Shown one piece after another: positions 37,732 through 46,617 of a stretch of DNA of 64,000 bases. The notes under the pieces are model-generated. The model was not told the origin of the DNA. It did not search any database and saw only the letters and a list, made by a program, of their open reading frames with translations. Source of the stretch: Bog-473 sp963777485 (lineage in GTDB: Bacteria > Actinomycetota > Acidimicrobiia > Acidimicrobiales > RAAP-2); the NCBI GenBank assembly GCA_963777485.1, contig CAVZQP010000001.1:1054001-1118000 (forward strand), read 5' to 3'. Both the position numbers and the translations under genes were made by a program. Within the stretch, counting starts at the first letter, position 1. Each line of letters begins with the position of its first letter.

Positions 37732-38810
37732 GAGGTCTCGCTGTCAAGGGGGTGACGAAGGCCTTCGCGCAACAGTCGGTCCTGCGAGGAGTCGACCTCG
37801 CGGTGCCCGACGGCTCCTTCACTGCGATTCTGGGCGCTTCTGGCAGCGGCAAGACCACGCTCCTGCGCATCGTCGCGGGCTTCGAGCGCCCCGATCGAGG
37901 TGAGGTATGGCTGGGCGACGAGCTCATCGACGATGCCGGCTCGCGTTACATGGCCTGTGAGCGGCGGCGCATCGGCTACGTACCGCAGGAAGGAGCTCTG
38001 TTCCCGCATCTCAGCGTCGGCCGCAATGTGGGATTCGGTCTGTCGCGCGACGCTGCACGGCCGGCTCGGGTCGACGAGCTTCTCGAGCTGGTCGGGCTCG
38101 TGGGCTATCGACGCCGGTATCCCCACCAATTGTCGGGCGGCCAGCAACAACGAGTCGCCCTGGCGCGGGCGCTGGCCATCGAACCGGAAGTTGTCCTCCT
38201 CGACGAACCCTTCTCGTCGCTCGACGCAGCGTTGCGGGCATCTGTGCGCTCTGACGTGCTCGGCGTCCTCCGCCAGGCCGGCACCACGTCGGTCCTCGTC
38301 ACCCACGACCAGGACGAAGCCCTTTCCATGGCTGATCAGGTCGCGGTGCTCCGCGACGGCGTGGTGGCCCAACTGGACACGCCCGCGGGCCTCTACGGAC
38401 ACCCTGAAGATGCCGGAGTCGCCCAATTCCTCGGCGAGGCGAACCTCATCGAGGGCGTGGTCGTTGACGGGATCGCGACGACGATGCTGGGCCGGCTCCC
38501 GGTGGGATCGTGGTCCGGCCCTTCGTCCGGTCAGGCACGGGTCATGGTACGGCCCGAACAGATCGAGCTGGGGGAAGTGGGGGAGGGCATTGACGGGATC
38601 GTGGGCAGCTACGAGTACTACGGCCACGACGCGGTCGTTCGCATCCGGCTGGAGCGGATGGGGGTCCCCGAGCCGGGGCTCCCTGAGCTGGTCGTCAGGA
38701 TCACGGGGGGTCCACCCCTGGCAGCGGGACTCCGGGTCGGGCTCTCCGTGCGGGGTCCCGTCGTGGCCTGGCCGGCATCCCCGGGCGACCTCGAAAATTC
38801 GCCCGAATGA
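37728..38810 (+). CDS. Ferric-iron ABC transporter, ATP-binding protein
   Basis: 360 aa. Walker A GASGSGKTT (36-44), signature LSGGQQQR, Walker B VVLLDEPFSSLD and H-loop VTHDQDEAL. The C-terminal about 130 residues are a TOBE-type regulatory domain (MVRPEQIELGE). Drives iron import with the two preceding gene products. Last gene of the operon. Confidence 0.93.
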   Translation: MRGLAVKGVTKAFAQQSVLRGVDLAVPDGSFTAILGASGSGKTTLLRIVAGFERPDRGEVWLGDELIDDAGSRYMACERRRIGYVPQEGALFPHLSVGRNVGFGLSRDAARPARVDELLELVGLVGYRRRYPHQLSGGQQQRVALARALAIEPEVVLLDEPFSSLDAALRASVRSDVLGVLRQAGTTSVLVTHDQDEALSMADQVAVLRDGVVAQLDTPAGLYGHPEDAGVAQFLGEANLIEGVVVDGIATTMLGRLPVGSWSGPSSGQARVMVRPEQIELGEVGEGIDGIVGSYEYYGHDAVVRIRLERMGVPEPGLPELVVRITGGPPLAAGLRVGLSVRGPVVAWPASPGDLENSPE

Positions 38811-38888
38811 CGCGTCCGTAACTACTGCGATGTCGTCTGGCGTCCACTAGAGTTGAGGGTGGAGATCCAGCACGAGGAGGTAGTGGAG

Positions 38889-39389
38889 ATGGCGGCGGAG
38901 GCCTCAACCCGTGTCGGAGGGTATTCCGGGCCGCAGGTCTGCGGCCTGGTGGGGATTACCTACCGACAACTCGACTATTGGGCCCGGACGGGCCTGCTGC
39001 AGCCCTCGGTCGCCTCGGCCAAGGGCAGTGGTTCCCGTCGGGTCTATTCGTATTCGGACGTTCTCGAGCTCAAGGTGATCAAGCAGCTGCTTGACGCCGG
39101 CGTCTCGTTGCAATCGGCGCGCCGTGCTGTCGAATGCCTGCGCGAAGACCTCGGGGCGGCCGTCGCGTCGGCGAATCTGGTGCTCACCGGGAACAGCTCG
39201 GTCTTGGCTCGCACCAACGGCGAGGTCGTCGACCTCTTGGCCGGAGGTCAAGGCGTCTTCAACATTGTGCCGTTGGCCGGAGTGGTCGAAGAACTCGACG
39301 CTGACATCGTGCGGCTGGACACGGCCGAGCGTGCAGCGTCAAAGGTCCGGCCGGCGCGGGTCCCGGCCAAGCGGGCCGCCGGGGAGTGA
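38889..39389 (+). CDS. MerR-family regulator (Rv1830-like)
   Basis: 166 aa from ATG 38889, chosen because GAGGAGG lies 8 nt upstream; an in-frame TTG at 38853 would add 12 residues. Winged-helix segment YSGPQVCGLVGITYRQLDYWARTGLLQPS with wing GSRRVYSYSDVLEL and a helical C-terminal half. It resembles the second MerR gene of the mycobacterial gcvH-garA region. Leads a set running into the small nuclease-like gene (GTGA overlap), gcvT and gcvP. Confidence 0.85.
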   Translation: MAAEASTRVGGYSGPQVCGLVGITYRQLDYWARTGLLQPSVASAKGSGSRRVYSYSDVLELKVIKQLLDAGVSLQSARRAVECLREDLGAAVASANLVLTGNSSVLARTNGEVVDLLAGGQGVFNIVPLAGVVEELDADIVRLDTAERAASKVRPARVPAKRAAGE

Positions 39390-39784
39390 GCATTACGGAC
39401 CCAGCGCGGAGTGGGCGCACGCGCCATCCGGCCTGTGCGCCTGCCGGCCACGTCCGCTTCGCTCATCCTTCCGAACGAACGTTTGCGGCGCTGCTCGATC
39501 TGAGCGGCGAGCGTTGGGAATACGAACCGGTGGAGTTCCCACTCGAATGGGATGCGAACGGCTCGCCGGTGTCCGGGTTCCGCCCGGACTTCTATCTTCC
39601 CGCACGCGGTGTTTTCATCGAGCTGACAACGGCCGACCAGCGACTGGTCACTCGCAAGAACCGCAAGGTGCGGCGCATGCGTCAGCTCTATCCCGAGGTG
39701 CCGATCTGCATTGTCTACCAACGCGACTTTGCATCGTTGCTCGCCTCGCACGGGTTTCCGCTCGTCACCTCCGGAGCCGCGTAG
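39386..39784 (+). CDS. Small PD-(D/E)XK-like nuclease-fold protein, hypothetical
   Basis: 132 aa. After an unstructured start, the segment WEYEPVEFPL...GFRPDFYLPARGVFIELTTADQRLVTRKNRKVRRM carries Asp (RPDF), Glu (IEL) and downstream Lys residues arranged as in very short nuclease-fold proteins; the usual K in E-x-K is Thr-replaced, so activity is uncertain. Overlaps merR by 4 nt, so it is coexpressed with that regulator. Function unknown. Confidence 0.6.
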   Translation: MSITDPARSGRTRHPACAPAGHVRFAHPSERTFAALLDLSGERWEYEPVEFPLEWDANGSPVSGFRPDFYLPARGVFIELTTADQRLVTRKNRKVRRMRQLYPEVPICIVYQRDFASLLASHGFPLVTSGAA

Positions 39785-39793
39785 TCTGGCCGA

Positions 39794-40888
39794 ATGAGCG
39801 GCGACAAAACCGAAGGCACTACCGCGTTGCGGGTGTCACCGCTGCACGCCGCTCATGTCGCCCTCGGCGCGAAGATGGTGCCCTTCGGCGGGTGGGAGAT
39901 GCCTGTCGCCTATCCGTCGGGAACGATGGCCGAACACCGTGCCTGCCGCGCCGAAGCCGTGGCTTTCGACGTCTCCCATCTCGGAACGGTGCGGGTCACA
40001 GGGCCGGATGCGTTCGAGCAGCTCCAACACGCGCTGAGTAATGACCTCCGGCGCGTCCACCCGGGCCGGGCCCAGTACACACACCTCCTTGACGAGGACG
40101 GGTCGGTTGTCGACGACCTCATCGTCTGGTGGATCGACGAAGCTCGGTTCGATGTGATGCCCAACGCGTCGAACACGAGCGATGTGCTCGCCGCTCTCGG
40201 CGGTGAGGACGTGACAGCAGAACGCGCGGTCGTGGCGATCCAGGGACCTGAGGCGCGCGCACGGCTGTCCGGCATCGCTCCCGAGGCAGCGGACGTGCAT
40301 CGCTTCTGTGTCCAGCCGTTCGAATGGCACGGCGCCGCCTGCTTTGTGGCCGGCACGGGATACACGGGCGAGGACGGTGTCGAGTGTGCTGTCCCCGCCG
40401 ACATCGCCCCCGGGTTCTGGGAGGCGGTCCTCTCCCAGGGGATCGCGCCGGCGGGCCTCGGGGCCCGGGACACGCTGCGCCTCGAGGCGGGGCTGCCACT
40501 GCACGGGCACGAGCTCGGCCCGGGCATTACGCCGCTCCAGGCCGGGCTCGGCTGGGTCGTGGGTTGGGACAAGCCGGCGTTCACCGGGCGGGCCGCGCTC
40601 GAGGAGGAACGGGCCGCCGGACCCGCCCGACGGCTGCGCGGCATCGTCGCCGACGGGCGACAGCCCTTGCGCGACGGGTCGACAATGCACCATGGCCCCG
40701 ACCAGGTCGGGATTCTGACCAGCGGGAACTTTTCGCCCATGCGCGAACGAGGCATCGGCCTCGGCTTCGTGGACGCGGATGCGCAGCTCCTGGACGGGGA
40801 TGCAATCAGCGTGGTGCAACGGGGACGGGACCTCAGCGCCATCCTGGTGCGCCCACCCCTTTGGCCCGTTCGAGAAGAGACCGAGTAA
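39794..40888 (+). CDS. gcvT: Aminomethyltransferase (glycine cleavage T protein)
   Basis: 364 aa. SPLHAAHVALGAKMVPFGGWEMPVAY at the start, the folate-site segment GTGYTGEDGVE, and LGARDTLRLEAGLPLHGHEL are all T-protein signatures. It moves the aminomethyl carbon from GcvH to tetrahydrofolate. A TAGTCT box (39782-39787) 6 nt before the ATG indicates its own leaderless start, inside the preceding gene's end. Confidence 0.95.
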   Translation: MSGDKTEGTTALRVSPLHAAHVALGAKMVPFGGWEMPVAYPSGTMAEHRACRAEAVAFDVSHLGTVRVTGPDAFEQLQHALSNDLRRVHPGRAQYTHLLDEDGSVVDDLIVWWIDEARFDVMPNASNTSDVLAALGGEDVTAERAVVAIQGPEARARLSGIAPEAADVHRFCVQPFEWHGAACFVAGTGYTGEDGVECAVPADIAPGFWEAVLSQGIAPAGLGARDTLRLEAGLPLHGHELGPGITPLQAGLGWVVGWDKPAFTGRAALEEERAAGPARRLRGIVADGRQPLRDGSTMHHGPDQVGILTSGNFSPMRERGIGLGFVDADAQLLDGDAISVVQRGRDLSAILVRPPLWPVREETE

Positions 40889-40958
40889 CGGCCGGACGGG
40901 TCGGTCCGGCCAGGCCGGTGTCGTAGTATCGGGGCCACAACTGAATACGCCGATAGAA

Positions 40959-41141
40959 CCGGAGCGCCAGAGTCCCCGCAGCACGCCGTTCGAGGGGACG
41001 CCGGAGGAGCAACTCTCCCCAGAAACTCTCAGGCCGACATACCGCTCCGGCGAGGCAACTCTGGAAAGCGGGTGCACGACATCCGCACCGAAGGTGGAAG
41101 TCGCACAGGTTGCGGCGAGGCTCTCAGGTCCAGTGACAGAG
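40959..41141 (+). ncRNA. Tandem glycine riboswitch
   Basis: Two aptamers in a row. Aptamer 1 (40959-41050) is closed by CCGGAGCG/CGCTCCGG and contains GCCGGAGGAGCAACTC and CTCTCAGG. Aptamer 2 (41059-41141) is closed by CTCTG/CAGAG and contains CACCGAAGG and GGCTCTCAGG. These are the conserved glycine-binding core elements. It lies in the leader of gcvP, 56 nt before the GTG, and after gcvT. Known tandem glycine riboswitches switch on glycine cleavage genes when glycine is high. Confidence 0.93.
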
Positions 41142-41196
41142 CGGGGAGGACATCCGACAAGCCCGGCATGCGGTGCGGGCAAGCCAGGAGGCCTCC

Positions 41197-44064
41197 GTGC
41201 AAGGACAGCGACCATTGCCCACATCAGAAGAGCTCGAGTCCTTCGACAACTTCCTCTATCGCCATGTCGGCACCTCGGAAGAGGACCAAGCAGTCATGCT
41301 GAAGGTCCTCGGCTACTCGGACCTCGATGCGCTGATCGACGCAGCGGTGCCGGGCAGCGTGCGCGACTTCGACGAGCTCCAGCTGCCACCGGCCACATCC
41401 GAACGGGAGGTTCTTGGCGAACTTCATCGCCTGGCATCGTCAAATGTCGTCGCCGAGCCGATGATCGGCCTCGGGTACTCCGGTACGGTCACACCGGGGG
41501 TCATCCGTCGCAATGTTCTCGAGAGCCCAGCCTGGTACACCGCGTACACGCCCTACCAGCCGGAGATCAGCCAGGGCCGGCTCGAGGCACTCTTGAATTT
41601 TCAGACGATGGTCTCGGATCTGACCGGCCTCGACACGGCGAACGCTTCGCTGCTCGACGAAGGCACCGCCGTCGCGGAGGCGGTGACGCTCATGCGGCGG
41701 CGCAGCCTGGCGGCTTCGAACCGAGTCGTCGTCGACGCGGACTGTCATCCGCAAACGATTGCGGTGCTTGAGACCCGCCTGGCTCAGCTCGGGATCGATA
41801 TCGGCATCGTCGATCTGGATGGTGGCCCACCCGAAGGCGACTACTTCGGGATCGTCCAGCAGTATCCGGGCTCGTCGGGTGCGATCCGCGACTTCGCTGA
41901 GCTCACGGAGGCTGCACATGGAAGCGGCGCCCTCGTCGCCGTTGCGACCGACCTTCTGGCCTTGACGTTGCTAGAGCCTCCGGGGGAGTGGGGCGCCGAT
42001 GTCGTTGTCGGGTCGTCACAGCGATTCGGTGTACCGCTGTGGTTCGGCGGCCCCCACGCGGCCTTCATGGCGGTCAAGGCCGGGCTCGAGCGCGACCTGC
42101 CCGGCCGACTTGTCGGCCTGTCGATCGACGCCGAGCAGCGTCCGGCCTACCGGCTCGCCTTGCAGACGCGCGAGCAGCACATCAGGCGAGAGAAGGCGAC
42201 CTCCAATATCTGCACGGCGCAGGTGCTCCTCGCTGTCGTCGCCGGCATGTACGCCGTGTACCACGGCCCCGACGGCTTGCGCGGTATCGCTCGTCGAGTG
42301 CACCGCCGTACGGTCGCGATCGCCCGCTCCTTGCAAGCCGCGGGCTTCGCGCTCGAACACGAGAAGTATTTCGACACCGTCGTGGTGCAGGCCCCGGGTC
42401 GTGCGGCAGCCATTGTGGCGGCGGCTCGCAGTGGCGGGGTGTTGCTGCGACTGGTCGACGACGACCACGTCGGCATTTCTTGTGGCGAGACGACGACCGG
42501 TGACCACGTGTCCGCTGTTCTCGGAGCCTTCGGCGCGCCGATCGATAGAGCTGAGGAAGTGAGCGACTCCCTTCCCGAGGCGTTGCGCCGCCGCGGTCCG
42601 ATTCTCACCCATCCGGTGTTTTCCCAGCACCGCTCCGAAACGTCGATGCTGCGGTATCTCCGGGAGTTGGCGGACCGGGACTTCGCCCTCGATCGGGGAA
42701 TGATCCCGCTCGGGTCGTGCACCATGAAGCTCAACGCGACGACCGAAATGGAGCCGGTCGGTCTGCCCGGATTTGCCGACATCCACCCGTTCGCTCCGGC
42801 TGAGACGACACCGGGCTACCACACCCTCATCGAAGAGCTCGAGCAGTGGCTCGCCGACGTGACGGGTTACGCCAAGGTCTCGGTGCAACCAAACGCCGGG
42901 AGTCAGGGCGAGCTCGCCGGGCTGATGGCCATCCACGCCTACCACCGAGCGCGCAACGAACCCCAGCGCGATATCTGCCTCATCCCCGCAAGCGCCCACG
43001 GCACGAACGCGGCTTCGGCCGTCATGGCCGGTATGCGGGTGGTGGTGGTCGCCAGCAGAAACGACGGGACGGTCGACCTCGATGATCTCCGTGCGAAGTG
43101 TGAGGAGCATGCGGATGCGTTGGCCGCGATCATGGTCACCTACCCCTCGACCCATGGCGTGTACGAAGAGGGAATCGGTGACATGTGCGCGCTTGTGCAC
43201 GAGTACGGCGGTCAGGTCTACATCGATGGCGCCAACCTCAATGCGCTTCTCGGTCTGGCGAAGCCGGGCCGGTTCGGCGGCGACGTGTCACACCTCAATC
43301 TCCACAAGACCTTCTGTATTCCCCACGGCGGCGGCGGACCGGGCGTCGGTCCGGTGGCCGTTGCCGCGCATCTCGTGCCCTACCTGCCGTCACATCCCAT
43401 GCATCCGGACCCCGATCGACGCAGCGGCATCGGGCCGGTCAGCGCAGCGCCCTATGGGAGCGCGGGCATCCTGGCCATCAGTTGGGCCTACATCCGACTG
43501 CTGTCTGCTGCAGGTCTGGCGCACGCAACCAAGTCAGCCGTATTGGCCGCGAACTACGTGGCCGCCCGGTTGGGACCCGCGTTCCCCGTTCTCTACACGG
43601 GGAAGCATGGCCTCGTGGCGCATGAGTGCATCCTGGACCTGCGGCCCCTGACGAAGGCGACTGGCGTGACGATCGACGACGTCGCGAAGCGTCTCATCGA
43701 CTATGGCTTCCACGCGCCGACGGTGAGCTTTCCCGTCGCCGGTACCCTGATGGTGGAGCCGACCGAGAGCGAGGACCTGGCGGAGCTCGATCGCTTCTGC
43801 GACGCCATGATCGCGATCCGAGCCGAGATCGAGGACGTCGCCACGGGTCGGTGGCCCGTTGAAGTGAGCCCCCTGCGGGGCGCACCCCACACCGCAGCCG
43901 CGTTGGTGGACAACTGGGACCGGCCGTACGACCGGACCGTGGCCGTGTTCCCCGCCGGCTATCACACGCGGAAGTACTGGCCTCCGGTGGCCCGGATCAA
44001 TCAGGCGTACGGCGACCGGAACCTGGTCTGCAGTTGCCCGCCCATCGAGGCGTTCGCCACCTGA
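41197..44064 (+). CDS. gcvP: Glycine dehydrogenase (decarboxylating), P protein
   Basis: 955 aa, the single-chain form. Start at GTG 41197 because AGGAGG lies 5 nt upstream; GTG 41173 is in frame. FLYRHVG at the N-terminus, GYSGTVTPGVIRRNVLE, and the PLP site LNLHKTFCIPHGGGGPG (Lys704) are conserved. It decarboxylates glycine and loads the aminomethyl group on lipoyl-GcvH. Expression is preceded by the tandem glycine riboswitch. Confidence 0.96.
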   Translation: MQGQRPLPTSEELESFDNFLYRHVGTSEEDQAVMLKVLGYSDLDALIDAAVPGSVRDFDELQLPPATSEREVLGELHRLASSNVVAEPMIGLGYSGTVTPGVIRRNVLESPAWYTAYTPYQPEISQGRLEALLNFQTMVSDLTGLDTANASLLDEGTAVAEAVTLMRRRSLAASNRVVVDADCHPQTIAVLETRLAQLGIDIGIVDLDGGPPEGDYFGIVQQYPGSSGAIRDFAELTEAAHGSGALVAVATDLLALTLLEPPGEWGADVVVGSSQRFGVPLWFGGPHAAFMAVKAGLERDLPGRLVGLSIDAEQRPAYRLALQTREQHIRREKATSNICTAQVLLAVVAGMYAVYHGPDGLRGIARRVHRRTVAIARSLQAAGFALEHEKYFDTVVVQAPGRAAAIVAAARSGGVLLRLVDDDHVGISCGETTTGDHVSAVLGAFGAPIDRAEEVSDSLPEALRRRGPILTHPVFSQHRSETSMLRYLRELADRDFALDRGMIPLGSCTMKLNATTEMEPVGLPGFADIHPFAPAETTPGYHTLIEELEQWLADVTGYAKVSVQPNAGSQGELAGLMAIHAYHRARNEPQRDICLIPASAHGTNAASAVMAGMRVVVVASRNDGTVDLDDLRAKCEEHADALAAIMVTYPSTHGVYEEGIGDMCALVHEYGGQVYIDGANLNALLGLAKPGRFGGDVSHLNLHKTFCIPHGGGGPGVGPVAVAAHLVPYLPSHPMHPDPDRRSGIGPVSAAPYGSAGILAISWAYIRLLSAAGLAHATKSAVLAANYVAARLGPAFPVLYTGKHGLVAHECILDLRPLTKATGVTIDDVAKRLIDYGFHAPTVSFPVAGTLMVEPTESEDLAELDRFCDAMIAIRAEIEDVATGRWPVEVSPLRGAPHTAAALVDNWDRPYDRTVAVFPAGYHTRKYWPPVARINQAYGDRNLVCSCPPIEAFAT

Positions 44065-44068
44065 GCCG

Positions 44069-44764
44069 TCACGCGCGGGCTTCGGCCTGCCGCACGATGT
44101 TCCACATGCCGGTGACCTCGGCCTCGCTCATGTGAGGGTCCTGCACCTTCATTTCGACGATCTGTCGGAGCAGTCCGCCCACGGCTTTGCGGTCAAAGTG
44201 GGAGAGGAAACCGTTCACCAACAACGATCTGCCGAAACCCATCAGACGTTCCTTCAGACCACCACCGGGGATCTGACCGGCTGCCATCAGGACCCATGCC
44301 AGGCCAACGTCGACGTCGGGGTCGCCCCGGTGGGCATTCGGCCAATCGATCACAAAGGCACCCTTGGGGCCGATCATGACGTTCAGCGGGTGCAGGTCTA
44401 GGTGGAGGACCTGTGTTCCCGTTCCTACGGGCGCTGGCGGGAGAAAGTCCGGCGCCTCGATTTCGTGCAGCCTTCGGTGAAGATCGGCCAGCGTCGCGGC
44501 CTGACGTCGCACCGTCCAAGGGGCCTTGCCGAGTGCGTCGACCATGGTCACGCCCTCGATGCGCTCCATCACCATGTCGAAACCGTCGTCGCTCAGCTCC
44601 TCGACTGCAGGTACCGGATATCCGCGCTCGCGCATAAATGACATCGTGCGCGCTTCCATCGCCATGGAGTGGCCTTCACGCGACCGGCGCAGGACGAGAC
44701 CAGGACCATATTCAAATATGTCCGAGTCTCGGCCTGACGCCAGGAGGGGTCCGGGGCCTCTCAC
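44069..44764 (-). CDS. Aminoglycoside-phosphotransferase-fold kinase
   Basis: 231 aa. Kinase-like fold with the catalytic loop LHLDLHPLNVMI (Asp and Asn) and metal site VIDWPNA, the Brenner motif of the APH/choline kinase family. It is shorter than typical APH enzymes and lacks a recognisable P-loop region. Substrate unknown; resistance is not implied. A TACTTT box (44773-44778, minus) 8 nt before the GTG suggests a near-leaderless message. Convergent with gcvP. Confidence 0.8.
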   Translation of the reverse strand: MRGPGPLLASGRDSDIFEYGPGLVLRRSREGHSMAMEARTMSFMRERGYPVPAVEELSDDGFDMVMERIEGVTMVDALGKAPWTVRRQAATLADLHRRLHEIEAPDFLPPAPVGTGTQVLHLDLHPLNVMIGPKGAFVIDWPNAHRGDPDVDVGLAWVLMAAGQIPGGGLKERLMGFGRSLLVNGFLSHFDRKAVGGLLRQIVEMKVQDPHMSEAEVTGMWNIVRQAEARA

Positions 44765-44803
44765 GGGCTCAAAAAGTACCCGCTCCGGGGAAGGCGGGTG
44801 GAC

Positions 44804-45196
44804 TCAGACCAACGCCATGAATCCGAGTGCGGCGGCCACGGCAGCAAGACATACGACGAGACTGCCCAACGTGTAAACGAAGGCTTCGGTTCGGTGCCCC
44901 GTGTGGAGGAGGTGGACCGTCTCCCAGCTGGCGGTCGACCACGTGGTGTACCCCCCGCAGAGCCCGACCCCGACGACGGCCACGTACCTCCCACCCAGGC
45001 CGTGGTAAAGCGCCATCCCGGTGAGCAGCCCGAGTACGAGCGAACCGGAGGCGTTCACGACCAGCGTGCCGACTGGCAGCGGGTCCGCTCGCCGCAGCCC
45101 GATGTGATGGATCAGGAGGGCACGGAGCACCGCGCCGACGCCACCGGCCGCGCCGACGAGCAGCGCCAGCCCGACAGTGGGGGAGGCTGAACTCAT
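44804..45196 (-). CDS. crcB: Fluoride channel subunit (CrcB/Fluc)
   Basis: 130 aa, four membrane segments. GGVGAVLRALL, GTLVVNASGSLVLGLLTG and GLCGGYTTWSTASWE are the Fluc signatures (pore Asn, Phe-box region, sodium-site Gly-Gly/Thr-Thr-Ser). Fluc dimers export F-. Second gene of a pair; its ATG overlaps the stop of the first (4 nt). Confidence 0.92.
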   Translation of the reverse strand: MSSASPTVGLALLVGAAGGVGAVLRALLIHHIGLRRADPLPVGTLVVNASGSLVLGLLTGMALYHGLGGRYVAVVGVGLCGGYTTWSTASWETVHLLHTGHRTEAFVYTLGSLVVCLAAVAAALGFMALV

Positions 45197-45702
45197 GCAG
45201 GTATCAGCCTCCGGGCTGCCGCATGTCCAGCGACCACGAGGGCGAGTCCGCCGGCGACGGTGGCGACGAGATAGGCGAGGCACGTCGCGAGGTCACCGTT
45301 CTTGCCGAGCAATGTGGCATCAACCGCCAACGTCGAATAGGTCGTCCAGCCGCCGAGGAACCCGATAAGAACAAGTGGCCGCACGAGCGGCGCGCGCGGC
45401 GCTACGTGTTCGGTCAACGGGACCAGAAACCCGATGGCGAGTGATCCCGTCAAGTTGACGACCAACGTGACCCACGGGAAGGCGCCGGATCCCGTCTGGT
45501 GGTGGGCTTCGAGGAGGTAGCGCGCCACCGTTCCCAGTGCGCCGCCGAAGAAGATGGCCGCGAGTGTCCCGGCGGACAACCCGAGAAGCGGAAGGACCGG
45601 CTCGTCGAGCAGGTCACGCTCAGGCTCCTCGTTCAGGAGTTCATGGGCCGCGGCGAAGGCGTCGTGAGTGTCGGGCAACTCGTGCGGCGGCGGTGTCTCC
45701 AT
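45193..45702 (-). CDS. crcB: Fluoride channel subunit (CrcB/Fluc), N-terminally extended
   Basis: 169 aa. An acidic N-terminal extension of about 40 residues precedes the four-helix channel core (GGALGTVARYLLE, TLVVNLTGSLAIGFL, GFLGGWTTYSTLAVD). Paired crcB genes are common in Gram-positive bacteria and are thought to make heterodimers. First gene after the fluoride riboswitch; the aptamer ends 18 nt before the ATG. Confidence 0.9.
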   Translation of the reverse strand: METPPPHELPDTHDAFAAAHELLNEEPERDLLDEPVLPLLGLSAGTLAAIFFGGALGTVARYLLEAHHQTGSGAFPWVTLVVNLTGSLAIGFLVPLTEHVAPRAPLVRPLVLIGFLGGWTTYSTLAVDATLLGKNGDLATCLAYLVATVAGGLALVVAGHAAARRLIPA

Positions 45703-45720
45703 GGCTGGGCTTTGGTCTCA

Positions 45721-45789
45721 GTCAGGAGCCATCAGCCATGTCTGTCGGCGGTTTGGGGCATGCCCCCGGCGGGATCCATCACCGGCGCC
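45721..45789 (-). ncRNA. Fluoride riboswitch (crcB motif)
   Basis: Read on the minus strand, the element has GGTGATGG, CCCGCC, a GGGG/CCCC hairpin, AAACCGCC and the terminal GCTGATGGCTCCTG, the conserved skeleton of the crcB RNA motif in order. It sits directly before two fluoride channel genes. Because the aptamer ends so close to the start and no terminator is seen, control is probably at translation initiation (inference). Confidence 0.9.
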
Positions 45790-45839
45790 AAACTGGCGCA
45801 CCGCCAAATCTACCGCAGGGACGTGAAGGGCGAAGGGAA

Positions 45840-46583
45840 TCAGTCCAGCCGCGGCCCGGGCGCATGCCTGAACTCGAACGGTGCACTGTCGCGGCCCGCA
45901 ACGACGAACCAGCATTGGCCCGTCGTGTCCGAGTCGAGGATCCGTTGAAACGCGTTGACGACGTCGGCCACCTCGATGATCGGGAACCCCATGTCGAGCA
46001 GAGTCTGCTCCGAGCCCTTGATGATGTTCGTAAACGCGAAAGAGGGACAGAGGGCATGGATCTTGATCCCATCTGGCGCGTAGACCTCACCCAACGAACG
46101 GGCGAGTCCTACGACCGCGTGTTTGTTGGCGCTGTAGATCGGATCGAACGGCACGGCCACGAGGCCTGCCATCGAGGCGGTGGCGACGATGGTGCCACCG
46201 CCGCTTGACTTGATGGCCGGACGCGCCGCGGCGATCCCGTAGACGACGCCGTCGAGGTTGATAGCCATGGAGCGGCGGTAGGCCTCTGCGTCGAAGTCGT
46301 CGCCCATGCCACACCACGACGTCACGCCCGCATTCAGGTGCGCGATGTGAAGCGCACCGAAGGCATCGACGGCGGTGGCTACGGCTGCCGAGCTCGCTGC
46401 AGGATCGGACACGTCGGTGTGCACGAAGAGTCCCCCCAGCTCCTCCGCGACCGCCTTGCCGCGGGCGTCGTCGATGTCGGCGAGGACGACCCGTGCGCCT
46501 TGTGCGGCGAGATGGCGGGCGACGCCCTCGCCGATGCCGTTGCTTCCCCCCGTAATGAGTGCGACCTTGCCCGTGACGTCCAT
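45840..46583 (-). CDS. Short-chain dehydrogenase/reductase
   Basis: 247 aa. Cofactor loop TGGSNGIGEG (about 11-20), Ser in TASMAG and the YSANK active site (Tyr-x3-Lys). Asp in LADID after beta-2 favours NAD(H). Substrate unknown. A TACGAT box (46591-46596, minus) 7 nt before the ATG predicts a leaderless transcript. Confidence 0.9.
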   Translation of the reverse strand: MDVTGKVALITGGSNGIGEGVARHLAAQGARVVLADIDDARGKAVAEELGGLFVHTDVSDPAASSAAVATAVDAFGALHIAHLNAGVTSWCGMGDDFDAEAYRRSMAINLDGVVYGIAAARPAIKSSGGGTIVATASMAGLVAVPFDPIYSANKHAVVGLARSLGEVYAPDGIKIHALCPSFAFTNIIKGSEQTLLDMGFPIIEVADVVNAFQRILDSDTTGQCWFVVAGRDSAPFEFRHAPGPRLD

Positions 46584-46617
46584 GCCGAGGATCGTAGGGG
46601 AGGGGAGTGCGGCGCGA

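Noticed and set aside
44069..44764. Antibiotic-resistance aminoglycoside phosphotransferase
   Set aside because: The kinase motifs fit the broad APH fold, but the protein is short and nothing ties it to aminoglycosides.
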